The translations under genes were made by a program, and so were the position numbers. The notes under the pieces are model-generated. The model did not search any database, was not told the origin of the DNA, and saw only the letters and a program-made list of their open reading frames with translations. From Prevotellaceae bacterium UBA2448 (lineage in GTDB: Bacteria; Bacteroidota; Bacteroidia; Bacteroidales; Bacteroidaceae), in NCBI GenBank assembly GCA_002342585.1, contig DDQG01000013.1:22183-86182 (forward strand): 64,000 bases of DNA, given 5' to 3'. Of the stretch, positions 56,847 through 64,000 are shown piece by piece; within the stretch, counting starts at the first letter, position 1; each line of letters begins with the position of its first letter.

Positions 56847-58511
56847 ATGAGAAAACATGTGTCTATATTTCTTGCGCTTTTTGTCAACCTGTGTTCTATG
56901 GCTCAGGGGTGGCAGAATAACTATGATGAGATAGGTATGTTTGAAAATGGAGTATCCTATGTTTCAAAAGGAGGCCGCTACGGATATGTCGATCAAAAAG
57001 GAAAAGAAATTATACCATGCATATTCACAGCTGTAGGTTCTTTCAATTCTCAGGGTCTGGTATGGGTTAATAATGGCGGTTCTTTCGGAGACGAATCAAG
57101 TGGTATAGTAGGAGGTTTATTTGGTGTATACAACAGAGAGGGTAAAGTGGTACTCCCTGTAAAGTATAGACAACTGGGATACTTTAACTCCAGTCGTAGT
57201 ACTGATGGTAATCCGTATGCCAAGTTTCGCTCTTTGGCTGGATTTGACTATGGAAATAGTCGATATAGTGCTGATGTGGAGAATCGTACGTTGATGAAAA
57301 ACAAAGGATTGGAATGGGTTGCAAAAAGCTGTGGCTGTTTTGATGTCCACGAGCCTGTTCCATTTGTTGCCGAGCCTTTCTGTATTCTTGACATGCAAGT
57401 AGGAAACTGTTTTCTTTTTACAAACAGTACAAATAATCCGCACCCGTCTATGCTAAAAGGTGAAAAAATATACACTGATGAGACGATGCGTGGAGAAAAC
57501 AAATGGGGTATTGCTGATGCAAATGGAAATATAGTATTACCATTAGATAAATTTGATTTCTGTTATAATCCATCTGAAGGTTATGTACCTGTAGTAAAGA
57601 TAGAGAAAGGCATTTATACCATCAATTATTTTAATATAGAAACTCATAAGTTACAATTTCCTAACTATTTAAGAACACTTTCTGTCGCACCTGTATGTGG
57701 AGGTAAGGTAATGATAGTCGATGAATCTGGATGCCAGTTTATGGATATGGAAGGTAACCGCATAGGAGAATTATATGATGCAATCTTACCTTCAAAGGAT
57801 GCAGACATTTATACAGTATATAAAAACTCATTATTTGGTATAATAGACAAGCATGGAAAGGAATTGGTTCCCATTTCTTTTAGGTTGATTTCTACAGCTC
57901 AAGAAGGTCTGATTAGTTTTGTTTCAGATGGAGCAAACGGAAAGCCAAGTTATGGTTATATGGATATGAGTGGTAATCAAATTGTAGAACCTATGTTTTC
58001 CTCTGTGTATCATTTTGAAAACGGTACAGCAATGGTTCGTCAGGGTGACAAGTATGGATGTATTGATAACAAAGGAAAGATGGTATTCCCTTGTCGTTAT
58101 GCAGCTGTTTTTCCTGCTGGTAAAATAGGTCAGGAGATATATTTCATACAAGAAGAGAAGAATAGCCCAATTTATGCATATAAGGCTTATACCGACAAAC
58201 GCCTGTATCAGCTCTCGTTCAGCAGTGTTCGTAATTACGGACGTGACTATGATGATGTTGCGTTTGTTGCACAAAAATCCCAGTCTGGAGATAAAGAGTT
58301 TTTCGGGTGTGTTTCTTCTGACGGAGAGATGATTATTCCTTGTCTGTGTAATTCGTATGAAGAAGCAATGCTATTGTATTTCAATCGTATGCGAGATGGA
58401 TATACAAAATGGACAATGAGCGATACGAATAGATATAAAAAGAAAGTTGACCCATGGTGTAATTATTTTAAATTGCATGATACAATTCAAGAACAGTATT
58501 GGGATTATTAA
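56847..58511 (+). CDS. Secreted WG-repeat protein
   Basis: A 554-residue exported protein with a signal peptide ending near CSMAQG. It is built from about seven WG-type beta repeats, for example GRYGYVDQKGKEIIPCIF, NKWGIADANGNIVLPLDKF, SLFGIIDKHGKELVPISF, PSYGYMDMSGNQIVEPMF and DKYGCIDNKGKMVFPCRY. WG-repeat proteins occur in secreted and envelope systems and are thought to mediate binding. The repeats make an extended, presumably all-beta scaffold. It is 37 bases after the previous gene. The longer frame upstream was rejected because it overlaps that gene and lacks a signal peptide. Confidence 0.82.
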   Translation: MRKHVSIFLALFVNLCSMAQGWQNNYDEIGMFENGVSYVSKGGRYGYVDQKGKEIIPCIFTAVGSFNSQGLVWVNNGGSFGDESSGIVGGLFGVYNREGKVVLPVKYRQLGYFNSSRSTDGNPYAKFRSLAGFDYGNSRYSADVENRTLMKNKGLEWVAKSCGCFDVHEPVPFVAEPFCILDMQVGNCFLFTNSTNNPHPSMLKGEKIYTDETMRGENKWGIADANGNIVLPLDKFDFCYNPSEGYVPVVKIEKGIYTINYFNIETHKLQFPNYLRTLSVAPVCGGKVMIVDESGCQFMDMEGNRIGELYDAILPSKDADIYTVYKNSLFGIIDKHGKELVPISFRLISTAQEGLISFVSDGANGKPSYGYMDMSGNQIVEPMFSSVYHFENGTAMVRQGDKYGCIDNKGKMVFPCRYAAVFPAGKIGQEIYFIQEEKNSPIYAYKAYTDKRLYQLSFSSVRNYGRDYDDVAFVAQKSQSGDKEFFGCVSSDGEMIIPCLCNSYEEAMLLYFNRMRDGYTKWTMSDTNRYKKKVDPWCNYFKLHDTIQEQYWDY

Positions 58512-58552
58512 TATAGAAAGATTTGTTTTATGCATTACAAGAAAAAATTATA

Positions 58553-59800
58553 ATGAAAACAATATTTCCACATAATTTTTACTGTTGTATAAGTACCATA
58601 TTACATTCGATGGTATTTGTATTGCTATTGTTAGTTTCTGTAAAAGCGAACGGAGACACAATGGATGATAAATATAGAAGAAATTCCGTGTACAGTATGT
58701 TGATTAGTCACATAGAACAGGAAGACTTTTGTACGCTTATTCAGGGACAGTTTATGAATATTCCTGTTTCTGACAAATTTAACGACCATAATCTTGCTGT
58801 AAGGGTAATCAGCGTTGAAGGAAAAAAAGAAGTTACGGAGCAGACTGTCACTGATTTTGTCAATAGAAACAATATTGCTTCCCATATGGTGGCAAAATGG
58901 TTCAACCGTGATCAGAATACAGGTCAGTGCGATATGACACTAATTAAAAACAGAGGATTGTATAATGCATCAGAGTTTGACAGGGAAATAGCTGCCCACA
59001 GTATGCGCGGTAATGCCTTATTGGAAGATGCTGGAGAAGATTTAATAGGTAATACCTATCTTATTGTAAATGACATAAGGTATATTGACAAAAACAAAGT
59101 TGCTAAAAAGATAGGTAGCATATTTACGATTGTTACTATGGTTGCAGCTGCGGCTGCAGGTGCGAAGTTAGGAGATGATTATGCTAAGAATATGATGTCA
59201 CTTTTTGATGCACTGAAAGGTTTTAGCGTGAGAATCAATTCATATTTATACCAGTTGGAGTGGAATGACAATTTAGCAAATACATTTTATTCACAGTGTT
59301 ATAGTGATGTTCCGTCTGAAAGCAAAAAAGATGCTTTCTTGAAATATAGCAAAGATTATAAACTTAAATTCCTTGGTTCTGTTACTTCAAAAGGTTCTAC
59401 TACTTCATATGCAGGTATAAAGAAAAGACAACCATGGCTGATGGTACGTAAGGCCATGGAACGAGCAATAGATGAGAATGTTGTTGATCTACAGAAAATG
59501 ATTCCTGCTTTTCGTGCAAAAATTCCTATTTCGGCTATTGGTACATTTGTCAAAGCTCCGATAGGTAAAAAGGAAGGTGTAGAGGCAGGAAAGAAGTATG
59601 AGGTTCTGGAGGCGCGGCTCAACAACGGCAAAATGACATATAAACGTGTTGGTGTTGTAAAGCCTAACCCTATGATGATATGGGACAACCGTTTTATGGC
59701 AAGCGAAGAAAACAGTCCTGGCTCAAGTCTCGGAGCTACTTCGTTTATTATAGTATCGGGAAGCAATTTTATGCCTGGGATGTTATTGAGAGAAATGTAG
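58553..59800 (+). CDS. Secreted protein with FlgT-C-like end, paralogue A
   Basis: A 415-residue exported protein. After a signal peptide (VFVLLLLVSVKANGD) comes a helical region, a short hydrophobic stretch (IGSIFTIVTMVAAAAAGAK, about 180-200), and a C-terminal beta-rich domain with IGKKEGVEAGKKYEVLE, MTYKRVGVVKP and IWDNRFMASEENSPGSSLGA, ending in MPGMLLREM. The same order recurs in the minus-strand protein at 61408. The KKEGVxxGxxxEVLE block looks like the FlgT C-terminal/SH3-like domain also seen in the CsgG-like protein at 13225. The function is unknown. Confidence 0.78.
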   Translation: MKTIFPHNFYCCISTILHSMVFVLLLLVSVKANGDTMDDKYRRNSVYSMLISHIEQEDFCTLIQGQFMNIPVSDKFNDHNLAVRVISVEGKKEVTEQTVTDFVNRNNIASHMVAKWFNRDQNTGQCDMTLIKNRGLYNASEFDREIAAHSMRGNALLEDAGEDLIGNTYLIVNDIRYIDKNKVAKKIGSIFTIVTMVAAAAAGAKLGDDYAKNMMSLFDALKGFSVRINSYLYQLEWNDNLANTFYSQCYSDVPSESKKDAFLKYSKDYKLKFLGSVTSKGSTTSYAGIKKRQPWLMVRKAMERAIDENVVDLQKMIPAFRAKIPISAIGTFVKAPIGKKEGVEAGKKYEVLEARLNNGKMTYKRVGVVKPNPMMIWDNRFMASEENSPGSSLGATSFIIVSGSNFMPGMLLREM

Positions 59801-59829
59801 TCAATATTAACCTTTAGACATTATATATT

Positions 59830-61398
59830 ATGAAAAATCATTTTGTTTTACTATGCCTTGTATTATGGTGTTTTGTTGCGAATGTTAACGCACAATATGA
59901 TGTACAGTCTTTAAAAAGCGACTTAAAATCAAAAGACAATAAAATATTTTCATATAAAGGTAAAGAATTTGATTATCTGTACCTTCTTAATGTATCAGAT
60001 GCAGCTAAGAAACAACAGAATGATGCAATATTATGTATTGACAAGAAGGGGGGTGTAGCATACGAAATTTCGGTAACTCATCCTGAAAAGGCAGAGTTTT
60101 ACTCCCTGTATGAAGGCGACGAACATCTCATGCTAATGTATAGTCAAGAGATAAAAAATGAAAACTGCATACTTATGAACCGTATGGAGAAACGGAATAT
60201 AAAACCAGAGTGGAATCCAGAGGTGATTCTTCAGATACCTGATAAACACAATGACGTTACAGATTGTGCTGTGTCGCCTGATGGCTCATATTTTGTTGTA
60301 GGTGGAATATATAGACCCAAAAAGAAGCAACCATATACAGCAAAGGTAACTGTAATTAACAGTAAAGGAAATAAACAATACGATCAATCAACATTTCTCA
60401 CTACTAAGTGGACAAAGATGTATAATGTGAATATGAGAGTTTCAAATGACGGAGTCAGCTATTGCTCTTTCATAGATTATGATCCAAAAACATATAATTC
60501 TGATATTGTTGCGTATATTTTTAACGAACAAACATGCTTTAAGGCTTCTGCCTTCTTTGGCTTAGCCTTCTATTATAAGACACCATTTAATTCTGTTGTA
60601 ACCAATAGCGGAGATTTGATTATGTCCGGAATAAACAGTAACCTAACTCCATTTGTCTCATACTACAATAATAAAACTAAATTGCTCTCAACAAAGACTT
60701 ATCAATTAGATGATCAATCAAGAGCCCAATTGGAATCTTCAATCGCAAGAATGTATAGTGCTAGTAGTAATAAATCAGACGGTAAATGGATTGAAACATG
60801 TGCCGTTCATGAATTTGAGGATGGTTCAATTGCTGTATTGTATGAACCAGAAGCTGGAGCTCATAGAGAATACCAAAAAACAAATACATATACGTATAAA
60901 GACAAGAAAGGTGTTACCCACACTAATACTATTACCACAACAGAAAGGGTGGACTACATACACTGGTCTGGTTGTGTCCTAGTTGGATTGTTTAACAAAA
61001 ATCTTGAAACCAAGAAGTTTGTTGTATGCAATAAATTTCAGACATGGACTGGAAGTGATAGAAGATATACGAATCTCGATGGCCTTTCACATATGTCTTT
61101 TATGAGTAATGACAAACTTAAAGTGGTGTATTTTGATGCAAGCAACGAGGGGGATAGATGGAATATGTTTACGATAAAAAATGACGGTATTATTCAAAAC
61201 AGTCAAAAAGTTATAGATTACACCAAAGCGGATTTTAAGATAAGAAATATCGACTTTACATATGATAACTATTGGATTGTACGACTCTATGGTGAAAACA
61301 AGAAGCGAAGAAACGATTTGTCAATAATTCACTTTGATACCGATAAAAATTCAAGTGAAAAAATAGATGACTCGGAGGAGAGCCCGGAATTATTCTAG
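59830..61398 (+). CDS. Secreted protein of unknown function, possibly beta-propeller
   Basis: A 522-residue exported protein with a signal peptide ending near NVNAQY. The sequence is strand-rich with repeating blocks such as DCAVSPDGSYFVVGGIYRP, VSNDGVSYCSFIDY and VTNSGDLIMSGINS, which are WD40/propeller-like phrases at about 100-residue spacing. The C terminus is acidic (KIDDSEESPELF). No family is recognised. It is the seventh and last plus-strand gene of the operon, 29 bases after paralogue A, and stops 9 bases before the convergent gene. Confidence 0.7.
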   Translation: MKNHFVLLCLVLWCFVANVNAQYDVQSLKSDLKSKDNKIFSYKGKEFDYLYLLNVSDAAKKQQNDAILCIDKKGGVAYEISVTHPEKAEFYSLYEGDEHLMLMYSQEIKNENCILMNRMEKRNIKPEWNPEVILQIPDKHNDVTDCAVSPDGSYFVVGGIYRPKKKQPYTAKVTVINSKGNKQYDQSTFLTTKWTKMYNVNMRVSNDGVSYCSFIDYDPKTYNSDIVAYIFNEQTCFKASAFFGLAFYYKTPFNSVVTNSGDLIMSGINSNLTPFVSYYNNKTKLLSTKTYQLDDQSRAQLESSIARMYSASSNKSDGKWIETCAVHEFEDGSIAVLYEPEAGAHREYQKTNTYTYKDKKGVTHTNTITTTERVDYIHWSGCVLVGLFNKNLETKKFVVCNKFQTWTGSDRRYTNLDGLSHMSFMSNDKLKVVYFDASNEGDRWNMFTIKNDGIIQNSQKVIDYTKADFKIRNIDFTYDNYWIVRLYGENKKRRNDLSIIHFDTDKNSSEKIDDSEESPELF

Positions 61399-61407
61399 TG
61401 TTTGGTG

Positions 61408-62664
61408 TCACTTTATTTCGCGTATCAACATACCTGGATAGAAATCACCTCCACTGAGCTTTTCGAAAGTTGTAAAACCTAAGTTTGCCCCTTCAGTGTT
61501 TTCTTCTTTTGCCATAAACCGATTATCCCATATTTTGTCTTTTACAGGACGAATAATTCCTGCTCGTTTGTATTCGATATGACCTTTGTTGTCCTCCACT
61601 ACTTCGAGCACCTCAAAACGACTGTCTTCTGTAACACCTTCCTTCTTTCCAATCTCACAAGTCAGAGGTTGAAGACTTAAAAGGGGCGCTTTGATTTTAA
61701 ATACATCGAAGTTCTTTTGGAGGTTTGCAACGTTTTCGTCCAAGGCACGTTGACATGCTTTGCGTACCATCATCTCCGGTTCCGACTCGTTTATGCCAAT
61801 AAATGAAATGTCCTTTCCACTGCTTTCTTGCATGCCCAAATAAACCATAGCGAATTTGTCTCTGTTATTCTCAAAATTTTCTTTTTTCTTGTCGTCTGGT
61901 TTCTCTGTATATACCTGATTATACCAAAAGGACGCAGTAGCTTCATCCCATACAAGTTGATAAAGATAGGTCTTTATTTTAACATTGAATCCTTTATAAC
62001 TTGATATGATATCGCCTAGGTTTTGCTGTTCTGAGGCATTTTTTCCATGTAAAGCATCTGCCGTATTAATGGCTGCATTTACAACACCTCCTATTACTGA
62101 TGATCCTCTACTTTTATCAATGTATCGAATGTCGTTAATCAAAATAAAAGTGCTGCCTATCAGTTCTTCGCCTGCATCCATCAGCAAAGCATCTTTGCGA
62201 ACAGAAAGAGCGGCAATTCTTTTGTCAACCTCCGATGCATTATTATAACCTCTTTCTTGAATCAGTTCCATACTACATTTTCCATCATTCTTTTTTCGCT
62301 GAAACCATTTTGCAACAAGGCGACTCGCAATTGCTTGTTTTTGGATGAATAAGTCAAAAGCATTCATTTTCGAATAGTCAGACGAATTGTCCACTCGAAA
62401 CCCCTGATGTTGTTTGAGTCCTTTTTCTTCTATTTTCTTTTCAGATGTATAGAAAATAGTCTTCCCAAGCCCATGGTCGTTATATCTGTCAGGAACAGGG
62501 ATTTTATTAAAGGCATCTTCTATTTCCTGTTCATACTCTAGTGAGCGGTGGCCAATCATTATAGAATATATAGAACCTCGACGATATAGAAAAACGTTGT
62601 CTTCTGCCCGGACAATCCAGACAGAAGACAACATAAGCATTATAACAACAAGATATGTTCTCAT
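61408..62664 (-). CDS. Secreted protein with FlgT-C-like end, paralogue B
   Basis: A 418-residue exported protein with a signal peptide (LVVIMLMLSSVWIVRAED). It aligns with the plus-strand protein at 58553 from end to end: YRRGSIYSIMIGH with YRRNSVYSMLISH, KIPVPDRYNDHGLG with NIPVSDKFNDHNLA, IGSTFILINDIRYIDK with IGNTYLIVNDIRYIDK, and IWDNRFMAKEENTEGANLGF with IWDNRFMASEENSPGSSLGA. It is thus a diverged second copy on the opposite strand. The start at 62664 avoids overlap with the upstream gene. Second gene of a two-gene operon. Confidence 0.78.
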   Translation of the reverse strand: MRTYLVVIMLMLSSVWIVRAEDNVFLYRRGSIYSIMIGHRSLEYEQEIEDAFNKIPVPDRYNDHGLGKTIFYTSEKKIEEKGLKQHQGFRVDNSSDYSKMNAFDLFIQKQAIASRLVAKWFQRKKNDGKCSMELIQERGYNNASEVDKRIAALSVRKDALLMDAGEELIGSTFILINDIRYIDKSRGSSVIGGVVNAAINTADALHGKNASEQQNLGDIISSYKGFNVKIKTYLYQLVWDEATASFWYNQVYTEKPDDKKKENFENNRDKFAMVYLGMQESSGKDISFIGINESEPEMMVRKACQRALDENVANLQKNFDVFKIKAPLLSLQPLTCEIGKKEGVTEDSRFEVLEVVEDNKGHIEYKRAGIIRPVKDKIWDNRFMAKEENTEGANLGFTTFEKLSGGDFYPGMLIREIK

Positions 62665-62675
62665 TTTTAATAAAT

Positions 62676-63575
62676 TTAGAAATCCCAATCCTCAGATAGA
62701 TTATCGTAGATTTTTACCTCATCAGGATTATTCTCTACCCATAGTTTTTTCTTTATCATATACTTCTTATTTTCCTCTATAATCTTCATCATATCCTTTG
62801 GATTTTTATCTGCGTCTATGAGTTTAATGTCTGCTGGAATTTCGAATTCAGAATCATCAACAGGTCTGGATTTAATAGAAGTAAGATACATGGAATTGGA
62901 CATGAGGAAGTCAACATTCAGCATGTTATTAGAAATTTGTGATGCAACATTAGTTGTCACCTTCAAAGGAGTACCTTTGACATCAGGAACAAATTCTTGG
63001 TCAGCCATAGGTAATGATGGGTCTTCACAAATAGCAAATTCATTGTGAAGATTGGTTGAATTTTTAGTGCCAGCAGAATCTGTTGTTAACTCATATTTTA
63101 CTTTATATACATTGCACTTCTTTCCCAGGATAATCATTGTTTCGCCAGTCTTTTCAACTGTACCCTTACGCATTGTTTCAACTAGCTTTTGGCTCTCAGT
63201 CATGTCACTAACTGTATAATATCCCTTCTTAATATATGGGAAATATACAGTTATTTTCATTTTGTCGCCAATTTTCTCTGAAATGGATATACCATTATTG
63301 TACGAGGTATACGAGCGAGTTTTACCACCTTTTATAACATTACTTGATTCGTAGGCACCTGTGTAATAACCTGGATTATTGTCAAAATTCTTTTTCATGA
63401 CGCTTTTGACAATCATCTTCGCAAGAATATTCTTGGTGAGTACTTGCGATTTAGCTTTTTGTACAGAGTTAACTTTTGCGGTAGTTTCACCTTCGAACGA
63501 GTCCACTGTCTGAGCAGTAACATATCCCATGCCAATAACCATTGACATAAAAAATAAAAGCATTTTTCCTTTCAT
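62676..63575 (-). CDS. Secreted DUF4412-like protein
   Basis: A 299-residue exported protein with a signal peptide ending near YVTAQT. The central part (YSYTSYNN-like ISISEKIGDKMKITVYFPYI and GETMIILGKKCNVYKVKYEL) follows the DUF4412/GLPGLI-type layout of periplasmic proteins that report on a bound substrate; that family match is tentative. The C-terminal 60 residues are charged and helical. It is first in a two-gene minus-strand unit, 11 bases upstream of paralogue B, with a near-perfect promoter about 200 bases upstream. Confidence 0.68.
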   Translation of the reverse strand: MKGKMLLFFMSMVIGMGYVTAQTVDSFEGETTAKVNSVQKAKSQVLTKNILAKMIVKSVMKKNFDNNPGYYTGAYESSNVIKGGKTRSYTSYNNGISISEKIGDKMKITVYFPYIKKGYYTVSDMTESQKLVETMRKGTVEKTGETMIILGKKCNVYKVKYELTTDSAGTKNSTNLHNEFAICEDPSLPMADQEFVPDVKGTPLKVTTNVASQISNNMLNVDFLMSNSMYLTSIKSRPVDDSEFEIPADIKLIDADKNPKDMMKIIEENKKYMIKKKLWVENNPDEVKIYDNLSEDWDF

Positions 63576-63775
63576 AATTTAAAAATTTTAAAGATTAGTA
63601 AAAAAGAAAATAGGTTAATTATCTTATAAAGACTAGTTGCGTAATTCCTTTTTTCACTTTCATAATGCTAACTACTCCGACTTGTGGCTTTTTAATCCCA
63701 TATTGCTTCAATGACACTTGTTCATTATGCCTTTTCTCATAACTCGTTATAGCTTAAAGTCTAATCATCCCGATG

Positions 63776-63807
63776 CAAATATAAAATACTTACACAACTA
63801 TACCAAA
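63776..63807 (-). promoter_or_regulatory. Promoter of the DUF4412-like/paralogue B unit
   Basis: On the minus strand TTTG (63807-63804), 20 bases of spacing and TATATTTG (63783-63776) match the consensus exactly. The leader is about 190 bases, mirroring the long leader of the plus-strand operon. Confidence 0.78.
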
Positions 63808-63952
63808 TATTTTGTTTTTTTTAACAATAATGCCACAGGTAACAGACATCTAAACCTAAAATCTGCCATGAACTACAAAAGACTACAGAAACTGGAAGAG
63901 ACTGTTCGTGTTAGACTATGAATTAGGGGCAGAAAAAAATAAAAAATCGTGT

Positions 63953-63984
63953 TGGAACATTGGAACATTGGAACATCGGAACAT
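63953..63984. repeat. 8-base tandem repeat, four copies
   Basis: Four consecutive copies of (t/c)ggaacat, followed by a T-run. It resembles the ggaac/ttcc words of the repeat at 20561, but the units differ. Confidence 0.85.
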
Positions 63985-64000
63985 TTTTGAAAAAGAAGAA

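Larger units (their letters stand above)
63576..64000. other. Non-coding region at the end of the window
   Basis: It holds the promoter of the two-gene minus-strand unit (63776-63807) and a four-copy 8-base repeat at 63953-63984. Short frames seen here, including 63718-63921, lack the length and start context of genes. Sequence beyond 64000 is not visible. Confidence 0.55.

Noticed and set aside
63718..63921. 67-residue plus-strand frame near the window end
   Set aside because: It overlaps the promoter of the minus-strand unit and has no signal or family features.

Overview
The window looks like a chromosomal segment from a Bacteroidales bacterium, most probably a Prevotella-type gut or rumen organism. 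I infer this from the promoters, which carry the Bacteroidetes -7 element TAnnTTTG and sometimes the -33 TTTG, and from weak ribosome-binding sites. The gene families also fit: HmuY/TonB heme uptake, PL10 and PL1 pectate lyases, GH2 enzymes with Bacteroidetes C-terminal modules, BspA-like leucine-rich repeats, a CsgG/DUF4810/DUF799 lipoprotein set, NhaC, CstA and OmpP1/FadL. No rRNA, tRNA, CRISPR array, insertion sequence or prophage was seen.

Layout. 1-18 kb: the end of a Cys/Met-metabolism PLP enzyme; a PL10 pectate lyase; a minus-strand heme-type operon (calycin-like lipoprotein, HmuY lipoprotein, TonB receptor); an AraC regulator with free methionine-R-sulfoxide reductase; phosphoglucomutase; a minus-strand unit from a CsgG-like protein through three lipoproteins to a GH2 glycosidase and a PepSY-like protein; and a large modular PL1 pectate lyase coupled to a patatin. 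18-32 kb: an unusual TonB-receptor-like barrel, YccF, then a tight plus-strand lipid/polyketide cluster (GNAT-like protein, ketosynthase, ACP, two hot-dog dehydratases, MMPL exporter, phytoene-desaturase-like oxidoreductase, FabG, LolA-like carrier) bracketed by two near-identical terminator hairpins, and another TonB receptor. 32-53 kb: mostly housekeeping and envelope genes (exported glutathione peroxidase, NhaC, HTH regulator, HolA, OmpA, Nif3, OmpP1/FadL, NadC, CstA, GHL10, ATP-grasp, FetAB-like ABC transporter, NadD, SGNH esterase) around a 1.1-kb AT-rich gene-free region.

53.4-63.6 kb is the least understood part. A seven-gene plus-strand operon and a convergent two-gene minus-strand operon each start from a near-perfect Bacteroidetes promoter, and every product has a signal peptide. 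The proteins include two internal paralogue pairs, a WG-repeat protein and proteins with CsgG/FlgT-like sequence features. I read this as a candidate undescribed envelope or export system. No function can be assigned from sequence alone.

Intergenic DNA carries several families of short tandem repeats. One is a composite element built from two or three short words in fixed order and found in both orientations; it sometimes supplies the last codons of genes. Other points of interest are an A7 slippery site at the stop of the HTH gene leading into a charged 37-codon extension, a relic of a leucine-rich-repeat gene, and a broken lipoprotein-signal ORF in the leader of the 53.9-kb operon.
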